The notes: generated from the sequence alone by a model not told the origin. A DNA stretch of 43,278 bases from Sporosarcina sp. ZBG7A (GCF_000813425.1 NZ_JWIB01000024.1:1-43278), one strand, 5' to 3'; numbered from the stretch's first letter, positions 31,889 through 40,864 are shown. Program-made: numbers and translations.

Positions 31889-33085
31889 TTATTTTATCAA
31901 TATATACAGTGTCTCTAAATCTTTCTTGTTCAAAATCCGAGGGACTGGGTAAAGGGGATTCGCTTCTTTATATGCACGATCCACCATTAATGGAATGTCT
32001 GTTGTTTCAATCCCGCTTATTGTTTCAGGAATGTCCATCTTTTTATTCATTTGTCTAAGAGCTTCAATGAATTTCTTACATTTAACTTCTTCAGAATCGC
32101 TTGAATCGGTGATACCCGCTATATCTGCCAGCTCTGCAAGCGGTTTGTGTACAGCTTTACCGTAATACTCGAGTACATGCGGCATAATGACTGCATTTGC
32201 GAGCCCGTGGGGAACATTATAGAATCCCCCGAGAGTGTGTGCAATGGCATGGATATAGCCAACGTACGCACGAGTAAAAGCTCTTCCTGCTAGAAAGGAA
32301 GCGCGCTGCATATTGGCGCGGGCTTTGATATTCTTTCCATTTTGATAAGCTTCATAAAGATTCTCGAAAATTAACTGCGTTGCTTCTCGACTCCACTGCT
32401 TCGTTTGCGGTGTATTGCTCCTGCCGATATATGCTTCAACTGCATGGGTGAGTGCGTCCATTCCGGTTGTGGACGTAATATGTTTCGGGAGATTCACAGT
32501 TAACAGTGGGTCCATAACCGCAAAGTGCGGGGTTAGAACAGGATCGTTAATAGCATACTTTTCATGAGTTTCGCTGTTAGAGACAACTGAGACAATTGTC
32601 GTTTCACTTCCAGTTCCTGCAGTCGTTGGGATTGCAACCAGTGGAGGAATTGCTTTACGTATTTTCAGTTGACCTTTCAATTGTGCGAGTGTTTTCCCTG
32701 GTTGAGCTACTCGGGCAGCAACTCCTTTTGCACAATCCATTGGAGAACCTCCACCAAACGCAATAATCCCTTCACACCCGGAAGACTTATATAGTGTTAG
32801 AGCATCTTCAATGTTGTCAATCGTTGGATTCGGAACGGTTTTATCATATACGACGTATTGAATCCCAAACATAGTGAATCCTTCTAATAGAGGGTCCATT
32901 AGTCCGAGCTGTGAAATGCCTGCGTCTGTAACTATGAGCACATTTCCAATTGATTGACGTTGTAATAAGCTTGGTAATTCTGCCAAGCTGTTTTTGCCTT
33001 CTAACAAAAGAGGGTGCCGCCAAGGAAGAAATTGTGCCACTGTTTTGTAGGCGAATTGATAGGTTCTGCAGTAAAGAGAGTACAC
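31889..33085 (-). CDS. Iron-containing alcohol dehydrogenase (group III)
   Basis: The protein has 398 residues from GTG 33085, which has SD AAAGGAG seven bases upstream; the ATG at 33103 overlaps that SD and is rejected. It has the NAD motif GGGSPMDCAK, TTAGTGSE, the metal-binding DALTHAVEAYIG (Asp and His ligands) and HAIAHTLGGFYNVPHG (two His ligands). The N-terminus YCRTYQFAYKTVAQFL marks the ADH4-like subgroup. It oxidises a primary alcohol or reduces an aldehyde with NAD(P). No pathway partner is adjacent. Confidence 0.93.
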   Translation of the reverse strand: MYSLYCRTYQFAYKTVAQFLPWRHPLLLEGKNSLAELPSLLQRQSIGNVLIVTDAGISQLGLMDPLLEGFTMFGIQYVVYDKTVPNPTIDNIEDALTLYKSSGCEGIIAFGGGSPMDCAKGVAARVAQPGKTLAQLKGQLKIRKAIPPLVAIPTTAGTGSETTIVSVVSNSETHEKYAINDPVLTPHFAVMDPLLTVNLPKHITSTTGMDALTHAVEAYIGRSNTPQTKQWSREATQLIFENLYEAYQNGKNIKARANMQRASFLAGRAFTRAYVGYIHAIAHTLGGFYNVPHGLANAVIMPHVLEYYGKAVHKPLAELADIAGITDSSDSEEVKCKKFIEALRQMNKKMDIPETISGIETTDIPLMVDRAYKEANPLYPVPRILNKKDLETLYILIK

Positions 33086-33133
33086 GAGAGAACTCCTTTC
33101 CATCGACTGTTTTTTTATGAAGCATGTTCCTAC

Positions 33134-33171
33134 ATAAAAACAACCAAAGCTGTTGTAGTAACAGCTTTGGT
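33134..33171 (-). terminator. Terminator after the 74-residue membrane protein gene
   Basis: ACCAAAGCTGTT (33143-33154) pairs perfectly with AACAGCTTTGGT (33160-33171). On the minus strand TTGTTTTTATG follows. It separates the small gene at 33176 from the alcohol dehydrogenase gene. Confidence 0.85.
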
Positions 33172-33175
33172 AAAA

Positions 33176-33400
33176 TCACGTTTCCTGTTTCCATCTAAAG
33201 TAGTTGTATACGAGCTGGAGAACTAATGTAGCAGTTAACACCCAAATTGCAGCTGTTTTAAAGAGTAGTGAAAACCCCGGTGAATTGAGAAGGACAATAA
33301 TTAGGATTAGGGCAATTGGTATCATCCAAACTGTTCGAACAAACTTTTTGTGATACGACAGACTCCAATAGAACAGCCCATGTTCTTTACCATTTTTCAT
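33176..33400 (-). CDS. Small two-helix membrane protein
   Basis: A 74-residue protein with two hydrophobic segments (about 23-40 and 46-65) and basic ends (YHKKFVRTVW, NYFRWKQET). SD AGGAGG lies 7-8 bases before the ATG, and its own terminator follows, so it is a real gene. Family not recognised. Confidence 0.75.
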   Translation of the reverse strand: MKNGKEHGLFYWSLSYHKKFVRTVWMIPIALILIIVLLNSPGFSLLFKTAAIWVLTATLVLQLVYNYFRWKQET

Positions 33401-33509
33401 ATATATACCTCCTCGTGAAAGGTGAATTTGTCAAATCCAACGAACGTGTATGTGTAGTATACTGAAATTTAACAGTAATAACAATTTAAAAAATCTATTT
33501 ATTCCCAAA

Positions 33510-33698
33510 CTATATGTTCTTTTGTATGTAGAATTCTCGAATGAAAGCTCCTAGAGCTCCTGATATCAAAATAATGACGAATATATTTAAAAACCTTACA
33601 AAAGCGTATGGAGAAAAAATTGCTTGGATACTATTTGCAATAACGATTCCTGTGAAGCATATAGAACCGATAACTATCTGTTTTTGAACTTTTTTCAT
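33510..33698 (-). CDS. Small two-helix membrane protein
   Basis: A 62-residue protein with two hydrophobic segments (about 8-27 and 36-52), preceded by MKKVQKQ. The SD AGAGG is moderate. It lies 109 bp upstream of the other small membrane gene on the same strand. No family recognised. Confidence 0.6.
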   Translation of the reverse strand: MKKVQKQIVIGSICFTGIVIANSIQAIFSPYAFVRFLNIFVIILISGALGAFIREFYIQKNI

Positions 33699-33843
33699 GT
33701 GACGGCCTCTTTTCTTGTAAGATTTATTTAAACGGTTTGATGGGTTTTGGTGTGCAGGATAATTCTACTCGATTATATTAAGAATTTTATGTAAAATAGA
33801 TGGAAGGAATATACTGAAGATAAAATAAGCAGGAGGTGCGGAA

Positions 33844-34041
33844 GTGAATACAAGACGACTAACGAAGTCATCAACTGATTCTTCACTGCATGGTGTTTGT
33901 GGCGGCATCGCAGAATTCTTTGGCATTTCTTCATTTCTCGTAAGACTAATTTTTATTATGACGCCTGCATCATTAATTGTATATATTTTACTGGCTAACA
34001 TGCTGCCTGACAGTCCACGGAGGATATCATCTAGGTATTAG
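33844..34041 (+). CDS. PspC domain protein
   Basis: A 65-residue protein consisting of one PspC domain: RRLTKSSTDSSLHGVCGGIA then EFFGISSFLVRLIFI and a C-terminal hydrophobic segment ILLANMLPD. PspC-like proteins are envelope-stress membrane proteins. Start GTG 33844 follows AGGAGGTG. The next gene starts 22 bp later and is probably cotranscribed. Confidence 0.85.
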   Translation: MNTRRLTKSSTDSSLHGVCGGIAEFFGISSFLVRLIFIMTPASLIVYILLANMLPDSPRRISSRY

Positions 34042-34063
34042 ATTTTGGATGAGGGGTGATTGG

Positions 34064-34591
34064 TTGAAGAAAATTGGATTCATCACAATTGGCGTCATTG
34101 TGATTGTTGTAAGTCTGGGGTTAGCTCTTAATAGCAATAAGGTTTTTCCTGGTGATCAAACAAATTCTCATTCGAAAAAGATGTCGGAGCCATCGATTCT
34201 TCAAATTGATGGAAAGAATAAGCAACCTGTAGAGAAAGAATTTCCGATGAATATGAGTGAATACGATATTCAAGTCGTGATACATGCGATGTCTCATCAA
34301 AAGGTGAAAGCTGAAGATAAATGGACGTCTATATTGATGACGCCTGAACGTGTCAGTCGACTGTTGGATGTGGTAAATGCTAAAGACGAGCGTTTTGAAA
34401 AGAATGGACCGCTGTATCTGGAAATATTACAGCGATGGGCAAGCGGTGATTTTTCTAAAGTCGATCAGGATCACAATGCGATTTGGCAACTCCAGGGAGG
34501 GACTGTAGGTAGAGCGACAGGGATTCTAACGGAACAGCAAGAAGAAGATTTCATTGACGAACAATTAACTAAAGCTGAAGAAGATAATTAG
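34064..34591 (+). CDS. Membrane-anchored protein with DUF6241-like domain
   Basis: The product has 175 residues from TTG 34064 (SD GAGGGGTGAT); the open frame reaches back to 33977 inside the PspC gene but has no SD there. One N-terminal hydrophobic segment (about 4-20) is followed by a polar extracytoplasmic domain with MSEYDIQVVIHAMSHQKV, then GPLYLEILQRWASGDFSKVD and NAIWQLQGGTVGRATGIL. These match my memory of DUF6241. The role is unknown; pairing with PspC suggests an envelope function. Confidence 0.72.
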   Translation: MKKIGFITIGVIVIVVSLGLALNSNKVFPGDQTNSHSKKMSEPSILQIDGKNKQPVEKEFPMNMSEYDIQVVIHAMSHQKVKAEDKWTSILMTPERVSRLLDVVNAKDERFEKNGPLYLEILQRWASGDFSKVDQDHNAIWQLQGGTVGRATGILTEQQEEDFIDEQLTKAEEDN

Positions 34592-34642
34592 GCCTGATTA
34601 GAAATCATACTCCAGGGGAGGAAAGTGAATTATATATTTCGC

Positions 34643-34662
34643 ATATAAGAATATTCTTATAT
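34643..34662. promoter_or_regulatory. Perfect 20-bp palindrome, ArsR/SmtB-like operator
   Basis: ATATAAGAATATTCTTATAT is a perfect palindrome 28 bp before TTG 34690. Its AT-rich form and position fit operators of ArsR/SmtB metal-responsive repressors. No arsR gene is in the window. Confidence 0.6.
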
Positions 34663-34689
34663 AGTAGTATGGATTAAGGGGAGGAAAAC

Positions 34690-34798
34690 TTGTTTTTGGA
34701 TTCAACATTTATTGCTATCATTATTTTCGTTTTGACTTTTGTATGTATCATTTGGAAGCCGAAAAATCGATCAATGGCTCCTTATTCGTTAAAAAATA
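34690..34798 (+). pseudogene. arsB: Truncated arsB-like gene (N-terminal fragment)
   Basis: After a strong SD (GGGGAGGAAAAC) and TTG start, the frame reads MFLDSTFIAIIIFVLTFVCI then IWKPKNRS. This resembles the first transmembrane helix of ArsB-type arsenite permeases, which also run into a W(K/Q)P motif. After about 28 codons the homology stops and the frame runs into the terminator of the convergent pbp gene, ending at 34896. The rest of the permease (about 400 residues) is gone. It could alternatively be a small one-helix protein. Confidence 0.5.
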
Positions 34799-34854
34799 AA
34801 AGCGGGGCTGTTCCGATACGTCATGTTAATGACCTTTCAGTACAGCCCTGCTTT
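34791..34854 (-). terminator. Terminator of the penicillin-binding protein gene
   Basis: AAAGCGGGGCTGT (34799-34811) pairs with ACAGCCCTGCTTT (34842-34854) with one G-U pair. On the minus strand a T-run (34791-34796) follows. It lies 9 bp after the pbp stop. Confidence 0.85.
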
Positions 34855-34863
34855 AATGTTGAC

Positions 34864-36885
34864 TTATTTTTTGTTGTTCGCCTTATACACTTCTGAAGCA
34901 AACTCAGCGACATATCCACTTCCACCGTTATCTTCTACATTTTCAATCATCATCGCAAGGATAAATGCTGGATTGTTTGTATTGTAACTTATAAAGAAGC
35001 CGTTTTCTTGTCCTCGGCCCTCTGTAGAAGTCTTCAACTCTGCAGTCCCTGTTTTCCCTGAAATCGGGATGTCCGGAATATTGACTGCTTGGGCAAAGCC
35101 ATCCACTACAACACTTCGAAGATCTCGTTTCAGCTCATCTGCGGTTTCCTTGTTTAGAATTCCGTCTTTCCACACCTGCTGGGTTTTATCATCTAACAAT
35201 AACGTCGGCTTATACATAATGCCATTCGTTAAAATCGGTTCATATATCGTTGCAAGATGTAAAATATTCGCTAACATTTGACCTTGGCCGAAAGAGGTAT
35301 CAGCAAGTTGACCTTCTGAAGCAATCGTTCCATCATTCGAAATCTGAGAAGGGGAGATGTTGAGCATGAATGGAATCTCTTCACCAAATCCGAATTTTGT
35401 TAAACCAGATATGAAATCTTCCTTGCCAATTGCTAGCGCCTGTTGCGCAAAGTAAATGTTATCAGAATAGATGAGCGCATTTTTTAAGTTCAGAGGATTC
35501 GGTGCTTCCGGATGTAGTCGTGAAACCCGATAAGCTCCCCAAGAAGAATCCTTTTGCCACGTTTTCCCCGTGATCGATAGTCCCTTTTCTGGTTTCAATG
35601 TTCCTTTTTCCATGCCAATTGCCGCAGTAATGGGTTTTAAGGACGAACCAGGTGCGTAAGCCGCTGCAAACCGGTTAAACAGAGGTTTCAGTGGGTCTTC
35701 AGATAGTTTTTTATAGCGCTCTCCGCTAATTCCCAACATGAATTCTGTAGGTTCGAAACTAGGGGAGCTGACGAGTGCTAGTGTTTCGCCTGTCTGTGGA
35801 TCCACCGCAGCACTTGCGCCTGGTTCACCTTTCATGGACGTGAAAACCTTTTTCTGTAACTCTGCGTCAATCGTCAATGAAATATTCTCTCCATTTTCAG
35901 CTTCAGTCTCTACTATTTTTTGCAAGGTTGCGCCTGACTCGGGACCTTTAATATAAATCCCGACGCCGTCTTTTCCTCTCAACCGATCTTCCAAAATACG
36001 TTCAAGACCTTGTCTACCGATTAAATCCGTTTCTTTATAGCCTTCATCTTTGTGCTTTTCCAATAATTCAGCGGTGATTTTCCCGATATATCCTGTTAAA
36101 TGGGCAGCAGATTCACCATACGGATATTCTCGCATTTCTGTCTCTTGATAGGTGACCCCAGGGATGGTAATAAGTTTATCCAACAATGCTTGATTGTTTT
36201 TGGAAACAGGAGCAATCGGTACAAAATAGTCGGGTTGTACCCAACTTTGGTTGACCTGCTTATCGATAAACTCGACAGTTGTATTCAGAAGTTTAGCCAG
36301 CTCGCTTTTTTTTGTTTCATCTGTAAACTTACCTGGAACGATTCCTGCTTCATAGCCAGTCCCATTCACGGCAAGAGGATTTCCATTCCGGTCAAATATT
36401 TTTCCGCGTTTTGCTGGCATCGTTGAGATTTGAATCTTATCTTTTTCCGTTAATTTCGGAAGAATGAAAGACGGATCCCACCCTGCATACCAGTTTTCTG
36501 TATCATCATGAGTTTCGTAGTGCCACGTCAATTCCTTTTCGAATTCAATAGGACCGGCTATGGTATCCATTGATATTTGAATTGGGAAGGCAGCTGGCTT
36601 TTCCTCGTCCCATTCCTTCTCTTCCTTAGGTTTTTTGTACGTGATTTTCAGGTTTTTGATCCCTAAATCCTCTGCCAATTTCTTTTGTCGATCCACAAAT
36701 TCATCAGCTTCGAACATTTTTTTCGTATCCGTATTTAAAAACTCATTGTACATCTCGGAGAATTTACTTTCATTCCAATTACTGACGTAAGCCTGCATTC
36801 GATCACCAGGCGTTTCTTTCTCTTTGCATCCTGTCAGGAGGATTGAAACGAATAGTATCGAAATGGCACACAATATTTTTTTCAA
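34864..36885 (-). CDS. pbpC: Penicillin-binding protein with MecA-N domain, PBP3/PbpC-like lipoprotein
   Basis: A 673-residue class B PBP. The lipobox LLTGC ends at Cys 20, so it is a lipoprotein. The NTF2-like MecA N-terminal domain covers about 25-145. The dimerisation domain begins at KRGKIFDRNGNPLA (about 158). The transpeptidase has SSLK (in APGSSLKP, about 411-414), SDN (in YSDNIYFA) and KTG (in SGKTGTAEL). It resembles B. subtilis PBP3 and related low-affinity PBPs, which cross-link peptidoglycan. The SD is TGAGGAGG. It is monocistronic. Confidence 0.93.
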   Translation of the reverse strand: MKKILCAISILFVSILLTGCKEKETPGDRMQAYVSNWNESKFSEMYNEFLNTDTKKMFEADEFVDRQKKLAEDLGIKNLKITYKKPKEEKEWDEEKPAAFPIQISMDTIAGPIEFEKELTWHYETHDDTENWYAGWDPSFILPKLTEKDKIQISTMPAKRGKIFDRNGNPLAVNGTGYEAGIVPGKFTDETKKSELAKLLNTTVEFIDKQVNQSWVQPDYFVPIAPVSKNNQALLDKLITIPGVTYQETEMREYPYGESAAHLTGYIGKITAELLEKHKDEGYKETDLIGRQGLERILEDRLRGKDGVGIYIKGPESGATLQKIVETEAENGENISLTIDAELQKKVFTSMKGEPGASAAVDPQTGETLALVSSPSFEPTEFMLGISGERYKKLSEDPLKPLFNRFAAAYAPGSSLKPITAAIGMEKGTLKPEKGLSITGKTWQKDSSWGAYRVSRLHPEAPNPLNLKNALIYSDNIYFAQQALAIGKEDFISGLTKFGFGEEIPFMLNISPSQISNDGTIASEGQLADTSFGQGQMLANILHLATIYEPILTNGIMYKPTLLLDDKTQQVWKDGILNKETADELKRDLRSVVVDGFAQAVNIPDIPISGKTGTAELKTSTEGRGQENGFFISYNTNNPAFILAMMIENVEDNGGSGYVAEFASEVYKANNKK

Positions 36886-37100
36886 AAAATGACCTCCTCA
36901 ATCTATCTGCATTAGTCGGTTTGTCTATTCACTCATTATATCCATCGTACTAGAACTTACCCAAAAATTAAATAACAAATTGAAATGTTATATCTATAGG
37001 AGAGGTACCTAAGCTGATTTTTGTACACTTCGTCTAGTTAAAGATACGATGATAAGGTAAATAGAATCGGAATCGCAATGAATAGAAGGGAGAATGACAC

Positions 37101-38279
37101 ATGAAATACAATTTTGATACAGTTGTTGATCGCATGAAATCATCGAGCGTTAAATGGGATGGGGCAGAAGCATTGTTCGGTGAAAAAGACTTATTGCCCC
37201 TTTGGGTAGCTGACATGGATTTCAAGGTACCAGACGAAGTGTCAAAAGCTGTCGCAGATAAGGCATCTCATGGAATTTTCGGCTATACAATAAGGGAGGA
37301 GAGCTATTACCAGTCAATCATTGATTGGATGAAAACTCGCCATAGCTGGACAATTGAAAAAGAATGGATTTGCCACAGTCCAGGTGTCGTTACTGCATTG
37401 AGCTTAGCGGTGCAAGCCTTTACCAAACCGGGTGATAAAATTATTGTGCAACCACCTGTCTACTATCCTTTCATGAAGGTGACAGAAACGAATGATCGCG
37501 AAGTCGTATATAACCCACTCGTCAATAACAATGGATCCTATGAAATGGATTTCGAGGATCTCATTTCGAAAATCGATGAGTCAGTGAAACTATTAATGCT
37601 ATGTAATCCGCATAACCCAGGTGGCTTCGTTTGGAATAAAGAAGACTTGCAACATCTCGGGGATATCTGTATGGAACATGGGATTTTAGTCATTTCGGAT
37701 GAAATCCATTCGGATCTAGTGTTTAAAAAAGGAAGTCACATCCCGTTTGCCTCGCTTTCAGAGCAATTCGCACAAAACAGTATTACGTGCACGGCACCAA
37801 GTAAAACCTTTAACCTAGCAGGATTACAAACATCCAATATCATTATTCCAAATGAAGGACTACGTGAGAAATTCACAACGGAAACCGAGCGGAATTCTAT
37901 CGGCATGCCAAACTCGTTTGGACCTGTCGCAACAGAAGCTGCATATACACATGGCGGTCCATGGCTTGAAGACGTGTTGGAATACGTTGAAGGGAACTTG
38001 AAATTTGTAACAGATTATTTTGCAGACAACATTCCTGCATTGAAAGTTCTTCCGTTAGAAGCAACGTACCTAGCATGGATTGACTGTACAGAGCTTGGAA
38101 TGACTCCTGAAGAGTTGGAAACATTCTTCCTATCGAAAGCTCACGTGGCGTTGAACCAGGGAAAAGCATTCGGTCCTGGAGGGGAAGGGTTTGTACGTAT
38201 GAACCTCGCATGCTCTCGTTCTATCGTCGAAAAAGCTTCGAAACAGATCAAAGATGCAGTGAGATCCTTGTCCGTATGA
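37101..38279 (+). CDS. patB: PatB/MalY-type PLP-dependent C-S lyase (cystathionine beta-lyase)
   Basis: The 392-residue aminotransferase-fold enzyme begins with the PatB/MalY signature DTVVDRMKSSSVKWD and LPLWVADMDF. The PLP lysine is in APSKTFNLAGLQ (about 233-244); SDEIHSDLV and CNPHNPGG are also present. Relatives cleave cystathionine or cysteine conjugates to a thiol, pyruvate and ammonia; B. subtilis PatB can also make aminotransferase products. SD AAGGGAG precedes the ATG. It is monocistronic with a strong terminator. Confidence 0.92.
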   Translation: MKYNFDTVVDRMKSSSVKWDGAEALFGEKDLLPLWVADMDFKVPDEVSKAVADKASHGIFGYTIREESYYQSIIDWMKTRHSWTIEKEWICHSPGVVTALSLAVQAFTKPGDKIIVQPPVYYPFMKVTETNDREVVYNPLVNNNGSYEMDFEDLISKIDESVKLLMLCNPHNPGGFVWNKEDLQHLGDICMEHGILVISDEIHSDLVFKKGSHIPFASLSEQFAQNSITCTAPSKTFNLAGLQTSNIIIPNEGLREKFTTETERNSIGMPNSFGPVATEAAYTHGGPWLEDVLEYVEGNLKFVTDYFADNIPALKVLPLEATYLAWIDCTELGMTPEELETFFLSKAHVALNQGKAFGPGGEGFVRMNLACSRSIVEKASKQIKDAVRSLSV

Positions 38280-38315
38280 ATTGATAAGAATAGTTAAAAA
38301 ATTGAATTGCTATAC

Positions 38316-38356
38316 AGAACCTCTTTGGATAGAATTGTCTAAAGAGGTTCTTTTTT
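38316..38356 (+). terminator. Terminator after patB
   Basis: AGAACCTCTTT (38316-38326) pairs perfectly with AAAGAGGTTCT (38341-38351), followed by a run of six T residues. Confidence 0.9.
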
Positions 38357-38371
38357 GTTAGGAGTGAAGAG

Positions 38372-38683
38372 ATGGCTAGAAATGTAACGACGAGATGGAT
38401 CCTGTTATGCTATACGGTTGCTGTGATTTCACTTTTGTATATTGGCCTGAGCGGTTTGATATCGAGTAGTATAGGGGGCTCGCTTCCGAACACGTTGTTC
38501 GTTCTAAGCATATGTTTTCTTGGTGTTGGTGCTTGGGGGATAGGGCTAGGAATACGAAAATATACAAAGAATCTTGATCAGGTTGCTGAAAATCTGATGA
38601 AAAAAAGATTAGTTCTCTTAACAGCATTCGGTTGGTTAATTGTTTTAGGGAGTATTTCATTCTTCCCAATTGTATTTAATTGA
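38372..38683 (+). CDS. Small membrane protein, three helices
   Basis: A 103-residue protein with three hydrophobic segments (about 9-31, 37-59 and 80-100). The SD AGGAGTGAAGAG precedes the ATG. It starts a plus-strand run of small membrane proteins. Family not recognised. Confidence 0.7.
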   Translation: MARNVTTRWILLCYTVAVISLLYIGLSGLISSSIGGSLPNTLFVLSICFLGVGAWGIGLGIRKYTKNLDQVAENLMKKRLVLLTAFGWLIVLGSISFFPIVFN

Positions 38684-38719
38684 ATCAGAATCGGCAAGCT
38701 TTTAAAGGGTGTGGGATAT

Positions 38720-39235
38720 TTGATCATTCTTCAATTTACATTCTTCATTGTTGTGCTCGTGATAGCCTATTTTGTGATTGTTAAAAAAATGAAGACGGAT
38801 TTCTTAACTAGATATTTATTATTTATTCTTATCAGTTCCTTTTTCTTCTTCAAAATTTTTCAAGAACAGTCAGCGCTGTGGGTAACGCTAATTTGTACAG
38901 TTGGTCTTGTTTTAAATGCAAAGTTACCTACTTTGAAAAAGGTCGTTCTAATTTTAGTAGCAGGAATTGTAGTTAGTCTCTATCGTGTCCCTTTTTCATC
39001 AGACGAATTTGATGACTATCTAAAAGCTACATATGGAATTGAATGTTTAGGGACTGAATGTGTGGAAGTGGTGAAAATAGTTAGTGAGGATACTATGGAA
39101 TTACAAACGAAACAGTACTCCATACAAGGCTACTCATATAACTGGTACTCTGTTTTTTCTAAAGGTGAAATCGAGCTGAACGATAAATCCATCAAAGCAG
39201 TCAATGTTTTGGGATTTTGGTTTCCTCTGAGGTAA
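38720..39235 (+). CDS. Membrane protein of unknown function
   Basis: The product has 171 residues from TTG 38720, chosen because AAAGGG lies 10 nt upstream; GTG 38711 directly abuts it. Three or four hydrophobic segments fill about residues 1-95. A polar C-terminal part follows with GIECLGTECVEVVKIVSED, which includes two cysteines. It starts 37 bp after the previous small gene. Family not recognised. Confidence 0.65.
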   Translation: MIILQFTFFIVVLVIAYFVIVKKMKTDFLTRYLLFILISSFFFFKIFQEQSALWVTLICTVGLVLNAKLPTLKKVVLILVAGIVVSLYRVPFSSDEFDDYLKATYGIECLGTECVEVVKIVSEDTMELQTKQYSIQGYSYNWYSVFSKGEIELNDKSIKAVNVLGFWFPLR

Positions 39236-39255
39236 TCAACTTAAGGAGCTCTTAT

Positions 39256-39594
39256 ATGAAAAGAATCTTGTTAGCAATATGTGTCATCGCTTTATTTGGA
39301 ATCGCATATACGTACCAATCTCCTATTCTTGAAACAAACGAGGCAATCTACCTAGCGAAAAAACATCTAGTCACTCCACCGAAGGAATGGCAAGCATCAT
39401 TTCCAAAAATAAAAGGTCAAGTTGTTCCTTGGAAAGTGAATCGTGTTGAGTTAGTGAAGCGTCGAGGTTTCTGGAGTGAACTTATGAACAAGCGAAAATG
39501 GGAAATCACAATGGAATACGAAGCACAGCAAGCTACTGTTGTTTTAAATGCATATACTGGAGAATTCATAGAAATCTATGGTCCTCTCAATTAA
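39256..39594 (+). CDS. Exported small protein with PepSY-like C-terminus
   Basis: A 112-residue protein from ATG 39256 (SD AAGGAG), with an N-terminal signal anchor (about 4-20). ETNEAIYLAKKHLV and the ending VVLNAYTGEFIEIYGPLN recall PepSY-type domains. It is in line with the preceding membrane protein gene, 20 bp away. Function unknown. Confidence 0.65.
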   Translation: MKRILLAICVIALFGIAYTYQSPILETNEAIYLAKKHLVTPPKEWQASFPKIKGQVVPWKVNRVELVKRRGFWSELMNKRKWEITMEYEAQQATVVLNAYTGEFIEIYGPLN

Positions 39595-39693
39595 TATGAC
39601 AGAGAGATGTGCTACTGCAATTCGAAAAAATAAAAAACATAAGCATACAAGAAATAGACTTAGGCTAATTCAATCGAATGAAGGTGGAGAATA

Positions 39694-39975
39694 ATGAATA
39701 CGTTTTTTCAAAAGGTGGATCATAAGCCTGACTCCAAAATCCTGAAGTTTATCAGGGTGTTCATGGTAATCGGAATGACATTCTTTTTGTTCATGGCGAT
39801 TTTCAATCATCTCGATTTGTACTACGTAATGTGGGTTTTTCTATTCGTAGCAGTTCTGTCGCTAGTTGATATAGTTGTAAGTCTTATCAATAAAGCGGAC
39901 AAAAAAGTAGTACTACTTGAAATTGGTTATGCTCTTATTTGGATATTCATGTTAGTTCTGTACGTGCTTATTTAA
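39694..39975 (+). CDS. Small membrane protein, three helices
   Basis: A 93-residue protein with hydrophobic segments at about 20-42, 45-65 and 72-92. SD GGTGGAG precedes the ATG. Its start overlaps (TAATG) the stop of a 33-codon basic open frame from 39596 that lacks an SD. Family not recognised. Confidence 0.68.
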   Translation: MNTFFQKVDHKPDSKILKFIRVFMVIGMTFFLFMAIFNHLDLYYVMWVFLFVAVLSLVDIVVSLINKADKKVVLLEIGYALIWIFMLVLYVLI

Positions 39976-40032
39976 ATGTGAATTGTATGCTCTTAAAGAA
40001 GTGCGGAAATTTGAAATTTAAGGAGAATAATA

Positions 40033-40269
40033 ATGGCGTTATTTGGTTTTATTGTAGTAGCAACAATTTTAGGAGCGACTTTACTGATTTTCGCCGGTCC
40101 GGTGTTTGGGGGAGTTCTCGCGTTTGGAATCGTTGTAGGATGTCTATTCTGGGGGTTGTACATGCTAATTGACATCCATAAAACAATCCATGCATCCTCT
40201 CCGAAAAAAGATAAAGTACAAAAAGCTTATGAACAGTATTTAAGCGAACGTCGTGAACGTTTGGAATAA
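40033..40269 (+). CDS. Small membrane protein with charged tail
   Basis: A 78-residue protein: two hydrophobic segments (about 3-25 and 27-46), then a basic/acidic tail (KKDKVQKAYEQYLSERRERL). SD AAGGAG lies 8 bases before the ATG. Function unknown. Confidence 0.68.
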   Translation: MALFGFIVVATILGATLLIFAGPVFGGVLAFGIVVGCLFWGLYMLIDIHKTIHASSPKKDKVQKAYEQYLSERRERLE

Positions 40270-40332
40270 ATCTCTACTATCATGTTGGTAGTTGCAACTG
40301 ATGGAAGTACTTTTAAAATAGGGGTGGTTTAC

Positions 40333-40818
40333 ATGAAGAGTACGATCCGGAATATGAAGGCAGAAGACGCTCAACTAATACAAGAGGTCGCGAAAATTAG
40401 CTGGAATGCAACCTACGAAGGTATCATTCCATATGATGTTCAAGAACGATTTTTATCCAGCGCCTATAGTGATGAGATGATGGCGCGTCGCTTAGACCAC
40501 TCGTTGATGCTTATTGGAGAACAGGATGGAATCCTTGTAGGCTTTGCAAATTTTTCTCCAGTGAATGATGATGGTGAATCCGAATTAGCTGCGATTTATC
40601 TTCATCCAGAGTATCAAGGAAGTGGGATTGGAACGGCTTTGTTACAAGAAGGGATCGTCCAACTTAAAAATGTTGAAAAGATTTACATAACTGTTGAAAA
40701 AGATAACTTAATCGGAAAGTCTTTCTACGATGCAAAAGGATTCAAGATGATTGAACAGTTTGAAGAAGACTTCGATGGACATATGATGCAATCTGTTCGA
40801 ATGGTTTTGACCCTGTAA
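40333..40818 (+). CDS. GNAT family N-acetyltransferase
   Basis: The protein has 161 residues from ATG 40333 (SD AGGGGTGG); the open frame to 40282 has no SD. The GNAT fold shows ISWNATYEGIIPYDVQERFL at the N-terminus and the acetyl-CoA motif in AAIYLHPEYQGSGIGTALL (about 89-107), then YITVEKDNLIGKSFYDAKGF. It transfers acetyl from acetyl-CoA to an amine; substrate unknown. Confidence 0.9.
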   Translation: MKSTIRNMKAEDAQLIQEVAKISWNATYEGIIPYDVQERFLSSAYSDEMMARRLDHSLMLIGEQDGILVGFANFSPVNDDGESELAAIYLHPEYQGSGIGTALLQEGIVQLKNVEKIYITVEKDNLIGKSFYDAKGFKMIEQFEEDFDGHMMQSVRMVLTL

Positions 40819-40864
40819 ATGGGGGAGATATGCTTGAGGAATTAGACAGGAGGTAGACGGCTTC

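Noticed and set aside
33977..34063. Longer N-terminus for the DUF6241-like protein
   Set aside because: It lies inside the PspC gene in another frame and lacks an SD; TTG 34064 has a strong SD followed by a signal anchor.
39596..39694. 33-codon basic open frame overlapping the next gene start (TAATG)
   Set aside because: No Shine-Dalgarno sequence, low complexity (K/R/H-rich) and no similarity noticed; probably chance.
40282..40332. Upstream start for the GNAT protein
   Set aside because: No SD; ATG 40333 has AGGGGTGG and gives the typical GNAT N-terminus.
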